DNA of 64,000 bases, from NCBI GenBank assembly GCA_015179125.1, contig WHVA01000006.1, positions 1 through 64,000 of the forward strand, written 5' to 3'. Origin of the DNA: Gautieria morchelliformis. Taxonomy: Eukaryota; Basidiomycota; Agaricomycetes; Gomphales; Gomphaceae. Shown piece after piece: positions 23,058-35,041 of this stretch. A model generated the notes under the pieces. It was not told where the DNA came from. It did no database searches and saw only the letters and a program-made list of their open reading frames with translations. Both the position numbers and the translations under genes were made by a program. How positions within the stretch are numbered: the stretch's first letter is position 1; every line of letters begins with the position of its first letter.

Positions 23058-23870
23058 AGGTAGAGGACACCCAAAACCGACACCCTTATGTAATACGGGC
23101 GTCTACGTCACGTGAGCGCAAAATGCGGCAGGTCGGATTTTTGTTTTTTTATTTAGTGCAGACCCAGCAGTGGTGGGGATTAGAGGGCAAGCCAGTTAAC
23201 TTATTCACTCTTTTCCTGCCTCTTTCAGCTCCTGTAGTATAGAATTTGGAAGAATCCGATGACCATGGTATCGCTGGTTAGCCCAGACAGCTTGGGAACC
23301 ATTTAATCCTTTTCTGTACACATCAATGAATCTTGCAGAACGGTTTGCATACCTTTTCAACATATTAGTACAATTAAGTCTTCATCCAGCACCTCCTCAA
23401 TGGTGGTCTTTGTTGACTTCGGCAGTTTTGGCAGGTTCTGGATTCTTTTTTTCACCGCGGCCGACCTGCGAGTCATTATAGGATCGATTTTGAGACTGGC
23501 AGCGAGCAGGAATAGCGTTGTGTGGCTCAGGAAAAAATTTTCAGCGGGATTAGCCGAGGTCACGTGTCATCACGTGACACGCAAAATTGCGTCCTCTCAG
23601 AAAATGTAAAGTGCTGCAAAACACTCAAAACCAATATAGAAATTTTAATTTAATTTTTCTATCACCTGCACATTGTCAAGCTTACTCTACTGTCAGTTTG
23701 CAGAATTTCAACAAATTCTCTGCAACAAGTGATAGCCCAATGGAATGGGAAAAGATTCTAGCAAAAAGATTTATATTACTGTATATGATCAGGCTTGCGT
23801 CGTGTAAGCCATTGTCGACGGTGCCCAAATGCTTATGTAATGGGGTGTCGGTTTTGGGTGTCCTCTACCT
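23058..23870. mobile_element. 813-bp DNA transposon with 27-bp inverted ends and TA duplication
   Basis: Left end AGGTAGAGGACACCCAAAAC extends to 27 bp, and the right end (23844-23870) is its perfect reverse complement. It is flanked by TA on both sides (23056-23057, 23871-23872). Copy A has the empty site CGACGTACTCGCC at 739-751 on the reverse strand. TA duplication suggests the Tc1/mariner-pogo group. It holds only a 68-codon frame (23563-23357, -; MTRRSAAVKKRIQNLPKLPK), so it is probably non-autonomous. Confidence 0.85.
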
Positions 23871-24060
23871 TACTCGCCATCGACTTCTCCATTTCTGTCA
23901 CTCGCATCTGCACTGCCACCCGTTTTCTCGTTTCAGCGCGTCTGCGTATGCACTGCAGAATTCTGTACTCGTCACTTGGTTTTCCATTCCTGCGTGTTTC
24001 CGCACTCGACACCGATTTTACCCGCACCAGCACTCACACTCCTCGACCACACCGTTGTAG

Positions 24061-25681
24061 ACTCTAGCTATAGGTTTTCCCGCACTCGTTTTTGTATGTG
24101 CATTTTCGATTTATGCTGATGCTCTCCCACTCAATTTTCTACACCTGCACACACTCTCATATTTCCCGATTCTGCGCGTGCTTCTAGCCCCTGACCGCCA
24201 TCTCATGCCTCGGTCCTTTGCTCCAGGTCTCCCTGGCTACACGTGAATTAGCTGCATGTCAGAGCTTGGATCACACTGGATCAGCAACGAAGAGCTCTCC
24301 ATTGGTGCAGCCTACCCGAAGCGCCTTGCGTGAGTCTTCCCCTGGTTTTCTTCGTTTCAGGCTGATACTGGTGGGATGTGTGATTTGTGTTGGGAAGCTG
24401 TGGGCGGCATGCAAGGCCGACCCAGTCTGCCATTCTTCTCTTGAAGGGCCCCATTCCTTGCGAGCATCGCAAGGTGCGCGTACATGGTCTTAGCGTGCCT
24501 GACTCATGAATGCCAGATCAATGTCCGGACTTGGGGACCGTGACATAGAACTACGACTGGACGAGCATGAATGGTGTGAAGACCTGCCAGAAGCGGTAAG
24601 TTTCCTTCAGACTTCCAGGTGGTATTAGTAGTTTAGTAGTTTACCTGCTTGTACTCATGCTATAGATCGTGAGGTGGTCGACCCGGGCTACGAGTACGTC
24701 TGAGTCATATGCAATCAATTTGAATGAAGGCGCTCACCTGCTTTCAGGGCTGGAAGGTAACCTGCGATTTCAAGTTGCCGGCACGCTTCCCGTGAATAAT
24801 CGTACAGGATTCTGCATCCGATCAAAAATCACTACGGGCACACCATGCCCTATTCCTCCACATTTGCCTACTCCATGCATATAGCCTACATTCCCGCCAC
24901 ACGTCGCTCCGGTTCATATTACGATATGCCCTTTTCACAAGACGTATTCGCGCTGCCTCCCTTTGGTTGACATAGTAGCACGAACGGTCAATAGCCTATT
25001 ATATCAGTAAAAGCATCTGTAATATAAAGATATCTAATAAACGTTATATTCGTTGGTCTATACACTGCGTTTAAGCCCTTTATTACCGGAGTTCGGCAGC
25101 GTCCGCCAAGCTCTGAATATACCATGTCAGCCCACCTCGCCGCAGACGTTAAGGTCATGTTAACGTACCGTCCACCTATATCTATGGACATCCATCAACC
25201 TCGCCTGTCTCCAGGCTCTGAATATTTAACCTTAACACAACTGAGAATGTCTCTGACCAGATCTGGCTACGTACCTTACCAGAGGACCGACGGCTCTAAA
25301 CATCTAACCCTAACACAGCTGAGAGACTCTGACCAGTCTGGCTACGTACCTTATCAGAGGTCCGAGGATATTGACTCATCGCAGCCCTGTTTAGTCCGTT
25401 CAGGCGGTGTCTCCGGTCTACGTGTAGCTCTATCTTCCTCAGAAAGCACTTCACGATTTTCTTTTTTAATAGCACTAGTAACTTGGCGCCCAGGCCCAAT
25501 ATAGGAAGATTCGGAGCTAGCTATGAACGCGAGGAACCTCAGACAGGTGCCCACGCGAGGCCCCTTGACCGGTGACCTCTGGATAAATATCGATTTCGGG
25601 GCATTGTCGGGTGTTCTAAAAAAACCGACATCCTCCGTCAAATCCTCATCAAATCCTAGTCAAATCATCTACTGTGATTAG
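24061..25681. other. no recognisable g
   Basis: No recognisable gene. Intron-like GT-AG pairs occur (for example around 24597-24665), but no family could be named. A two-unit tandem repeat lies at 25212-25364. Confidence 0.35.
25212..25364 (+). repeat. two-copy tandem repeat of about 76 bp
   Basis: Two diverged units share CTAACCYTAACACARCTGAG and then CTGGCTACGTACCTTA; units start near 25212 and 25289. Confidence 0.6.
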
Positions 25682-28490
25682 CCCTATTTCGCCATTCGAT
25701 TGTGATGATTGGGTGCCTGTGCTTCACCATGGACTCAGTTCCCCCTCAACCTCGCTGCCCTGGCCGCGGCTCGCGAGGTAATTTTGATGGGCATCTTGGT
25801 GTTCGTGGACCCCACTCTTATAACGAACGGGCGAGTCTTACAGTTCAGCTAGGCGGAGTCAATCACAGATTCTGCTACGAGGAATTTTGCTCTGTACTCG
25901 CGACAATGCTCGGGCTTGCTCTGAGTCTACTCTTCATCTCTGCTGCCGCATGTCAAATCGGTAAGTATACTATTCGAGGTCTTGCGCGGAGAACTTATGT
26001 CTACGTTCAGTCCAGGGGCCTCTGGTAACAATTCCATTGTCGGCCCCTCTTCCCAATGGGTCAACGATATTACAGGTGAACTGTTCAATCACTATGGGAG
26101 TTCAACTGAAAATAGGAGCTAGCACTGACGAAGTGTGACACTTCACTGTTGTCTGAACAATGTTTGTTTTGGAATGGCTGCTGCTCAACCGATACAATCC
26201 TGGCTATTCCGGTTGGCCGTTTGTGCGACATAAGCCGTGAAAGTCCCGCTTTAGAGGCATTGGCCCAGCATGAAATAAACCGTAACCTTGTCAGTTGACT
26301 TTACCACTGCAGAAGCATCTGACATGTTGCCGTAGAACAAATAGCATTGTGCCATTTTGAGGGTCGCAGTGTTGACAACGTGCAACTCCTGCTCACACAG
26401 AATGCCTCGGCTTTCCTGGACAGTATAAATCGACTAGATGAACGTTTGTGACGTTCATTAATTTCCTTCCTGCCTTCTTCATCTGCTTTTCCCGGATCTT
26501 TGCAGAGCTGAGGCAACAGCAGGCGATATACCGTGCGCTACAAATAATCGGCGGCCACATTGGACTTCCCATCCTCCTCCTTTTCTCTATCTTTTCCAAA
26601 ACGGCGCAACGGGATCTGACATTCCTTAACTTTTGCTTGACGTGGATATTTTCCAGTATAACCTTCTCTGTCGGGTGAGTCAAATTCTTGTCGTATTTCG
26701 GGTCACATCGCTTCACTACGGGATGCGGCAGACTATACCGTTTGGGACCAGCAAGTTCAATTGGGCTCCCTCTTCCATTCATCCACTCCGACCAGGAGTG
26801 CTTGAACCAGGCAGCACTGGTCTCCGGAGCTCAGGCGATGACAGATACAGCCATGTGTGCATTGATTGTTCAAGTAGCCGTGTTTTTATATCGTCATGAC
26901 CAGGACATAATCCCGACACACATAGCTTTGGTTGGATTTCAGAGCTGCTATTCATGGGCCTCGTAGTCCTAGACAAATTCGATGGACGAGAGCTACGGTG
27001 GATCTCATTTGTCATCACCTGTCATCGGTATTTATGAACCCTTTCTTCTCTACAACAGCTTCTGGCAGTGCCTTACGTGGCTCTACTGGCGTTCTCGTTG
27101 CCGGCTCTCGGCGCTACCGCCAACATCGTCAGACCTCATTGCTTATACGGCTAAGCCTCAGGCTCTTCTGATATTGAATCTAGTTTCAGGTTCGACCTGG
27201 AGGCTTACTTGCCTCTCAGATGAACTTTTATTGTATGTTACTCAAACAGAACATCATGTGAGCACTTTCCAGGCCTTCATCTAGACTTTGCAAACCGACT
27301 ACGACCTCCACAGCGGGATCTCTCAGCAAACCTTGTGAGTACGTTCCATGCCTTCATCTAGACTTTGCAAGCCGACTACGACCTCCACAGCCTTGTCTGT
27401 CAGCACGCAGTATTGCTCGCCATCTTGATTGTCACTCTCATATTTGATGGTAAGTAGACCCTCACCGTGTTGCTTCCCTAATCTGTTTCAAAGCATACAT
27501 AATCCACATTCTGTACCGCCGTTGGCGGTTTGTCCAACGGACTGGAGGGAACGCACTTGGAGTACCACTCTCTGTTGCCTTTCGTGTCGTCATCTTTTGC
27601 GTGTATCGCCTTGTGGTCGCTGTGTACGTTCCCTTTCCCCATATGCTGTCTCCGTGTCCCGTCTCTAATCATTTGCATTGATATCCGCTCGGATACATAC
27701 GGACTTGCCACAATGAAAGAGCCTATGTGGCAACCATGCTTAACGCTCAGGGAGTCCATGCCCTTACTAATGGCCCTGCTTTATTTATTTTGCCTGACCA
27801 AAACTACAGCCTTGAATTCCCAAGTGCGTTATGGCTCTCATCCCGCTATAGTGACCTTGCCGGTACTCACCAGCTCCAACTGTCACAGCCTCTTTCGTGC
27901 CTGTGTGGGTAGACATGCTGCAAGCCGGAAGTGCGTTTTGGCCCTCATCGCGCTATAGCGACTGTACTAGTTAATACTCACGAGCTCCGACTGTCATAGC
28001 CCCTCTCGTTGCTTTTCTTATCTTTGGCACTAGCAAGGTGAGCATGGTTGTTGTTGTAATTCCATAGCTGGAACCGCTATATCAGGAATTTCTTGACGCC
28101 TTGATGTTTTGGAGATGGTTCAACCCCATTCTCGCTACTTCGATGTGCCGTCGCAGGGGGTCTCCAGTCACACCAAGGGAATCCAATGCGTGCGAAGAGG
28201 TTGTCGAACACGGGAGTGAGGTCTCCGGCGATAGCGTATTGGACAGCAAGCAAGAAACGAAGAGCACCGATGCCTGTTTGCCTCTGTAGGGTTTCTTTTC
28301 AATTTGCGTTGATAATTTGTTATGGTGAAGACGTATGCTGTCAGTTTAGTCTCATGTTGTATCCTGTGGTTCTTCTTTATATATCTGTGTCGCCGCACAT
28401 ATCTGGACTTCAGTGGCAATTGTCATGGTTTCGTGACATATGCAGGTTCTGGACCACCGTTAGGGTCCTAGAGGAAGCAGCAAGCTTCTA
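25682..28490 (+). repeat. duplicated block, copy C
   Basis: Direct partial copy of 1008-3885, starting at the CTTCACCATGGACTC region and ending at the AGCTTCTATTC motif, where it runs into LTR-like repeat R3. The upstream exon-like segment (25702-25960) is open here and encodes a hydrophobic stretch ending before GTAAGT. Confidence 0.75.
26505..28289 (+). CDS. 7TM receptor-like membrane protein, copy C
   Basis: The clearest of the three copies. Exon reading LRQQQAIYRALQIIGGHIG (26505-26677) ends at GTGAGT. After about 53 nt an exon gives SSIGLPLPFIHSDQECLNQ and a helix to HTHIAL-type sequence. The next pieces are ELLFMGL, then LLAVPYVALLAFSLPALG (from 27060), then VPLSVAFRVVIFCVYRLV near 27590, VAFLIFGTSK-type sequence near 28015 and LMFWRWFNPILATSMCRRRG (from 28103). 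It stops with TAG after CLPL at 28289. Order and motifs fit basidiomycete GPCR-like 7TM proteins; ligand unknown. The start codon is not resolved. Confidence 0.5.
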
Positions 28491-28496
28491 TTCTCC

Positions 28497-29067
28497 GTCA
28501 AAGAGTAGCAGAGGGGCATACACACGAGAATAACATGATAATCACATCCAATTGATAGAAATCGTAAATATCTTGCCAAACCCGTCACGGCGGCGGGGTG
28601 TCGTTTTCTAGTGCTTCCCTGCTCGTCTGAGCAGAGAAAAGCATTGTATATGTGATAGCATTAATTGACCATTTTTTTGGCAGCGCACCATCTGCATCTG
28701 ACCGAGCACTGACCGGGCATACAGAGGGCAAGCAGAACACTTGACAGACTCGGATAGCTGGATGAGTGGCAACTGCTACACAGGTGCCTGAGACTTATCT
28801 GGGACTAAGGAGGGTTTGGGAAGGGCATAACACCCCAAGCCAGACTCTGTGTGAGATGTGAGAGGGAGCTGAAGAACTCGAATCTGTCAAGGTGTGAACC
28901 CTGAGTCTGAGGCTGACCAAGGTTGGGGCTGAGGACCGGGGCGAGGTCCGAGGTCAAGGAGTGAGGTTGGAGGGGCATGGTGTAAGGTGACCATCAGCCA
29001 TAGAACAGACTGAGGTAGTAGATGGGGAGAAAGGGACTCTGTATTACTAATCTAACTGGACCCACTA
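28497..29067 (-). repeat. partial LTR copy (repeat R3)
   Basis: Direct copy of 17480-18055, ending at CCCACTATAACTC, after which it is joined to an unrelated fragment. It is truncated compared with the LTR at 17478-18596. Confidence 0.65.
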
Positions 29068-29084
29068 TAACTCATTAGGTTCTT

Positions 29085-29355
29085 GTGTAACATAGACCGT
29101 GAAAGTTCCCCTTTGCAGGCATTGGCCCAGCATGACATAAATGGTAACCTTGTCAGTTGGCTTTACCACTGCAGAAGCATCTGACATGTTGTCGTAGAAC
29201 AAATAGCCTTGTGCCATTTTGAGTGTCGCAGTGCTGATGCTGTGCAACTCCTGCTCACACAGAACGCCTCGGCTTTCCTGGACCATATAAATCAACTAGA
29301 TGAGTGTTTGTGACTCTCATTAATTTCCTTCCTGCCTTCTTCATCTGCTTAGCCC
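29085..29355. repeat. isolated fragment of the 7TM upstream region
   Basis: Matches 1525-1795 of copy A (antisense ORF, TATAAAT, then CTTCCTGCCTTCTTC) but lacks the 7TM exons. The ORF on the minus strand (29065-29295, 76 codons) is open. Confidence 0.65.
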
Positions 29356-29774
29356 AGCAGCCTGTGGAGCATTTCCTATATCAAAGTTAACTATTTTGAC
29401 CCATTCTCTTACTATTTCGAATCCTAGTAGTTACTACCATTTTAGTATAAGTACCTATCACAAAACTGTATGATAGACCAGTCAATTATAGGTTGCACTC
29501 ACCAGATAGTCTGCATGTGTGTTTGATCACTGCAGGACTTGTGTAAGATTGTGAATCTTATGGCCTTGTGTCACAAGGGCAAGTGGAACTTGACCAAGAT
29601 GTGGTAATTCCATGTGCTACGTAGTGACAGTTGTAAGGTAATATCTGGGGAACCGCCACGCGGTTCCCACGCAAGAACTGTACACTGCTTATCCAAGCTA
29701 GTCCAGTAGCGCACATTGCCATAAGGGCAATGTGGGTAAACATCATATTTACACCCTCCCCCTCTATGAACAAC
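29356..29774. other. no recognisable gene; one strong hairpin
   Basis: CACATTGCC faces GGCAATGTG around 29712-29735. Nothing else recognisable. Confidence 0.4.
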
Positions 29775-30580
29775 TCAAACTTCCTCGTATATGGACCTGG
29801 TGAGGTCCTTGGAGTCTGCATCCAACATAGGCATGTCGTTGTACGGGGCCGGCGGTGGATTCAGGTCCGTTGGGAGCTCCGCATTGTCGGCGAGTACATG
29901 AGGCGGGGAGTCAATGCCCATGTCCTGCCGAAAGGTTGCTTCAGCGACCGGGTCGGGGACCGGTGAGGGGCTGCGCGTAACAGCTAGCTCCTGGTCTAGC
30001 TGTGCGTGGGCGGCAGTCGACACTTCTGTGGCCATGAGTGCCGCCTTGTGGCGGTCCCACAGGGCCGCCAGCCGCAGTCTCTCCTGCCCTATTTGGGCAG
30101 GCGCACTAAATGTTGTCCCAGATAGATCGTGCTGAATGAACTGCTCGATCTGGGGTGCGCTGTCTCGGTTCAAGCCACCGTACCTGGCGAGCCAGCGGGC
30201 GACCTCATCCAGAGGGATTTCCTGGGGCGACCACCCTCGGATGGGGAGCATCCCTGTGATCGACACCCTTAGGGTGTCGCCGATGGCGTACCGGACCTCA
30301 TTGGCTGGCACGAGGTCCTGCCATTGGCCAGTGACGCGGAATAGTTCGTATATCTGCGCCCTGAGGGGAGAAGGGGGCTTGGGGTTCTTTGGCGCGAGCC
30401 TCCTCAGCCACATCCACACATCCACATTGTGGATGTTTAGACTGCGATCCGGCTTGTCGCAGATGGCCGATGGAATGCCTTCAGGGTTGCGTAGCCAACC
30501 CTGGAGCACAACCTGAATATCATTGGCAGTTCCTTCGCCGATGAGGAAGTAGCTTGCTCGGTGGCTACTGGCCCGGGCCT
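29775..30580 (-). CDS. unrecognised ORF of about 268 codons, possibly gag-like
   Basis: An open frame runs from about 30580 to 29775; the first ATG is at 30509 (MLQGWLRNPEG), giving 244 codons. Just upstream in the same frame stands YFLIGEGTANDIQVV, so the true start or an upstream exon may lie further right, before an in-frame TAG near 30588. The protein is proline- and alanine-rich at its C-terminus, with no cysteine knuckle or catalytic motif. Its location between repeats suggests part of a retroelement, perhaps gag, but I cannot name it. Confidence 0.4.
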
Positions 30581-31489
30581 CCTACCGGGCCTGTCTCATC
30601 GCGGTCACCATCTCGCGTGTGTGGGAGCCCGTTGGCGTCTCCCTGGCCTGTTGGGTGCATTTATGCTCCTGCACCAAAATCAAGCATAATATGTTCAATT
30701 TATTGTGTGGTGTTTCCAATTGTTTCTCACATTGTTCTTGTACCATGCATCCATTTCTCTGCTTATTTTCGAAATTTTCCAGTCACTCCCTATCTCTCCA
30801 TTCCACTTTGTTATTTCTATTTTCACAGGCGGCTGCACCCAGCGGAGTTTGAAATGACTTCGACGCGCGAGCTCTTGGGCGCTAAAGGGCCGGGTGCACG
30901 TATATGCCTTCTGAGACAGGATTGTACTCCTCTCTCAGTGACAATAAATTCACTGAGAGAGGCGAGTAGTATCTTTCATATTTACATAGCATGTTGACTG
31001 AAAATCATGTAGTGTATTTGATTCTAGGTACTGTATTAATATATCAGTGACAATAGATTCACTGAGAGAGTGTATTTGATTCTAGCTTTCTAAGAACTCT
31101 ACCGAACCTTCCCTGCCATAGCCCCTAGTTGCTAACATGGCCTCCTTCAGGAGGTCCTGAAACCTCTGCTCTGTGGTTTCGCAGAGGTTGAACCATTTGG
31201 CTTGCAACAGTGTCTTTTTCCCAAGGGCTGCGGCAAGCGGCCCGTCACGGTGAACAAAGGGTCCCGGAGGGGCATGAGCTCCCCTTCCCCTGGGAGAGGG
31301 TTGGGAACTGTCGCCAGTGGGGGCAATGACACCGATGGCGTGGGCCTAAGGACTGCTCATCTGGCCCTCTCTTGCTTGGCCGTGAGGTACTTGTTCTGAG
31401 CCACGGCCAGCGCCATCCCCAGCGCCAGGTCATTCACGCTACGACTCGGCGACTGTGCCAGGTACTCATCAGTGACGCTTGCGCAGGTC
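30581..31489. other. no clear gene; short direct repeats
   Basis: AT-rich. TTCACTGAGAGAG and GTGTATTTGATTCTAG occur twice each between 30948 and 31085. A minus-strand frame at 31147-31433 may be another part of the unrecognised gene at 29775-30580. Confidence 0.35.
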
Positions 31490-31519
31490 ACCAATGGGGT
31501 TGTAGGTTACAAGCTGCTC

Positions 31520-32395
31520 ATAACCCCGGGCGCATCTTTTCTTCGAGACATGCCTTGGGCGGTCTTTTCGCTACTGGGGACAACCATGAAGTTACATTTT
31601 ACGTTACTCCGCTAGATGCTAGCTGTTCCATTGTACTAGGACACAATTCTAGGACACAATTGGCTCACCCAATATAATCCGTCAATCAACTGGGCATTGG
31701 TTCAGATACAGTTCTGTACCCCGGATCAACTTACATCTCTTCCAACATTGTCTGCAAAGATGGCTCAAGCCTCTTCTGCAACTCCATTTGTGGATTCAGT
31801 TCTGCACTCCGGTCCCTCATTAGCAACTCCGTCCCCTCCTCTGCTTGAAGTTCCTCGAATTTCCCTCGTCTCCGCCACCACTTTCCACATGTTGCAACAA
31901 CAAGAAGATTCAACTGTTTTTCAGCTTCACCTCTCTGATTCAGCTTCAGTCAAGGCTCGTTCCGCCTCAACTTCCACTCTGGTCAATATGAACTTAGTTC
32001 CAGAAGAATATCGCGACTTCCCGGACGTGTTCAACAAGGCCAAAGCCGATAGACCCGCTGATCATCAACCTTACGACTTGAATATAGATTTGGAAGAAGG
32101 GGCATCTCCGCCCCTTGGACCGATCTACTCCCTTTTGCAAAGTGAACTCCAGACTCTCCGTGAGTTCGTCAATGAACATCTCAACATGGGCTTCATCTGC
32201 CTGTCGCTGTCTCCACATGGCACTCTGGTCCTTTTTGTTGAAAAGAAGGATGGATCTCTCCACCTCTGCGTTGACTTCTGCGGACTTAATTCCCTCAGTA
32301 AAAAGGACAAATATCCACTTCCGTGTATTTCCGACTTCCTTGACACTCCCTGCAGAGCGAAGATCTACACCAAAATCAACCTCCGGCATGCTTAT
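31520..32395 (+). pseudogene. element I protease end and reverse transcriptase start
   Basis: About 31575-31650 reads VTFYVTPLDASCSIVLGHN, the C-terminal end of a retroviral-type aspartic protease. A TAA follows. From about 31990 the RT N-terminus is clear: VPEEYRDFPDVFNKAKAD, LPPH-type HQPYDL, EGASPPLGPIY and KKDGSLHLCVDF. It is cut by a solo LTR after KINLRHAYC. Confidence 0.75.
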
Positions 32396-33427
32396 TGTCA
32401 TGACCGGTTTATTTCTCCTACCGCACTACCTCCATGTTCCCCCTCGTCACTCCCTAGCATCTTCGTCAGAGTTCGCCGCACCTACCGACCACTCCTCCTC
32501 TACGTCTACCCTACTCGCTGTTCGCCCCATACTCCGAACTGCTATTCGCTACTCACGCATTTCGCCAGCAGGCACGCCATCAATTATGATCGATACCAAT
32601 CACCCGGCATGATGGTTCATCATTAGCCCCATCATCTTCTTAATCCAACCCCATTGGGTGTCCATATGGCCAAAGTGCGTTCGCAGGGCGTTCCCTCCAT
32701 AGGTCGTGTGGGATCAACCCAGTAAACGAAGAGTCCGTGCAGGGTAGCATGTATGTGGGTCTCAAGACATGTTTTTGTCCATAAGTGCCTTCGCCCCCTT
32801 TTATTCTCCGTCATTTCATGTTCGCATTCTTCCCTCACTCTATTGTATGTTCATTCCATCTCCTTAGTACCATGACTGTGCACCCCTATCCAACCCTGAC
32901 TTGTAACGGTCTCTTTCCTATTCGCTGTTACCTTACGAGCATTCGATATAAGTAGTTTACATTCGCATGTACATTCCCCAGTTCAATTATCATACGTCGT
33001 CCATCTTGTGCAAACTTGACCTCGCTGTGATCATCGTCTTGGGCCTCTCCTTGAAGATTTCTATCTTCGACCAGCCAAGGACTTAGGCATCACTGGTGAG
33101 TTCTCATACTTCGTCTTCAATACCTTAGCCTTCAAACTATTTTCTGTGCTGTTGGCGAAGGGCTCTGAAGGAGCACCTTCGCCAGCGAAGGGACCGTCGA
33201 AACTTAGACAGCCCTTCCGCGACATCTTGCATGTTAGGTCGTCAAGTGCTGCGAGCTGTTTCACTACGACTGTAGACAGGGTGAGCCCCGTTTGGGCAAC
33301 CCCTTCGTTTCGTGAACATTCATCGGTTCACTTATTCGCCGAATGGCATACTTATTCGCACAAGTTCTTCGGGCATTCGTTGTGTTCACTAATACACGAT
33401 ATTAACACCTAAAAACCAATCTTGACA
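32396..33427 (+). mobile_element. solo LTR 1 of gypsy family III
   Basis: Begins TGTCATGACC and ends AATCTTGACA; flanked by CTTAT on both sides (32391-32395, 33428-33432). It is inserted in the RT of element I. Same family as the LTRs of element III. Confidence 0.9.
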
Positions 33428-33432
33428 CTTAT

Positions 33433-33734
33433 CACCTTGTCCACATCCAAGAAGGTGACAAGTGGAAAACCACTTTATGCACTCGCTATGGTGCTTTTGA
33501 GTGGGTTGTCATGCCTTTTGGTCTAACCAATGCTCCCCCTGCTTTTCAGCGATTCATGAACATCATATTTTCCAACCTCCTCGATGTATGTGTCCTAGTC
33601 TACATTGATGACATCCTCATCTATTCTGACACACCAGAAGAACATCGGGAACATGTCCACAAAGTTCTCCACTGTCTCCGCAAACAACATCTCTACGCAA
33701 AAGCAGAGAAATGCAAATGGCATCATGACACGGT
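33433..33734 (+). pseudogene. element I reverse transcriptase core
   Basis: Contains FGLTNAPPAFQRFMN and the catalytic box VLVYIDDILIYSD, with the YIDD motif intact. It is bounded by solo LTRs 1 and 2. Confidence 0.85.
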
Positions 33735-35006
33735 TGTCATGACGCGTTTATTTCTCATACACAGGTGCTCTGTCCTGCCCTTTCTCACCCCATCTCCGTG
33801 TTCGTTCCGATCGCCATTGTCATGTTCGGCAAACGATTCTCGCTATTCGTGCCAATTACCAGAGCCACGCCGTCAACGCACGATTGACGTCTTTGGACTG
33901 GCTTGGCAGTCACCGCTGGGCCTACCACCTCCTCTGCTCGGTCCTCTTCCGATGGTGTTCTGACAATCGGATTGTCATGACCTGTGTACTTCCTGTGCCT
34001 TGCTATCCCCATTTGCCCTTTCGCACCTCCTCCCCCACGTTCGCTCGGCTTCGCCCTCTACCTCGACCTCTCCTCCTCTATTTCATCTCTGTTCGCCCTT
34101 CCTCGCATTTTGCCGAACGACCATTCGCTGCTCGCATCATTCGCCAGCAGGCACACCATCAAATCACAATCGACATCCCTACCTGGCGTGATGGCTCGTC
34201 AGTAACTCCATCGGCTTCTTGATCCAACCCCCTTTTGGTGTTCATATGAGCAGGGTGCGTTCGCGGGACGTCCTACCCGTAGGTCGTGTGGGATCAACCC
34301 AGTAGACGAAGAACCCGTGCAGGGCAGTATATATGCCGGTCCCAAGACATGATTTCATACATAAGTGTCTTTGCCACTTTTACTCTCCGTCGTTTCATGT
34401 TCTCCCTCTTCTCTCATTCTATTGTATGTTTATTCCATCTATGTGGTATCATGACTGCGCACCCCTATCCAATCCTGACTCGTGATGGCCTCTTTCCTAT
34501 TCGCTGCTACCTTACGAGCATTCGATATAAGTAGTATACATTCGCATGTATATTCCCCAGTTCAATTATCATACGTCATCCATCTTGTGCAAACTTGACC
34601 TCGCTGTGATCATCGTCTTGAGCCCCCTCTTGGAAATTTCTATCCTCAACTAGCAAAGGACTTAGGCATCACTGGTGAGTTCTCATACTTCATCTTTGTT
34701 ACCTTAGCCTTCAAACTCTTCTCTGTGCTGTTGGCAAAGGGCTCCAAAGGAGCACCTTTGCCAGCGAAGGGATTGTTGAAACTTAGACAGCCCTTCCGTG
34801 ATACCTCGCACGTTATATCGTCAAGTGCCACGGGCTATTTTGCTACGACTGTAGATAGGGCGAGCCCCATTCGGGTAACCCTCTTGTTTCGTGAACATTC
34901 ATCGGTTCACTTATTCGCCGAACGGCATACCTATTCGCACAAGTTATTCGGGCATTCGCTGTGTTCACTAATACATGATATTAACGCCTAAAAACCAATC
35001 TTGACA
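33735..35006 (+). mobile_element. solo LTR 2 of gypsy family III
   Basis: Starts TGTCATGACG and ends AATCTTGACA; flanked by ACGGT (33730-33734, 35007-35011). It is longer than LTR 1 because of an internal extra segment. Inserted in the RT coding region of element I. Confidence 0.9.
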
Positions 35007-35041
35007 ACGGTCAAATACCTAGGCTACATCCTCTCTCCATT

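Larger units (their letters stand above)
19986..24060 (-). repeat. duplicated block, copy B, inverted relative to copy A
   Basis: Reverse complement of 565-3900 throughout, with a single large extra piece: the TA-flanked element at 23058-23870. It contains a 7TM-like gene (-), the conserved antisense ORF (+) and two units of the 80-bp tandem repeat. Confidence 0.8.
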
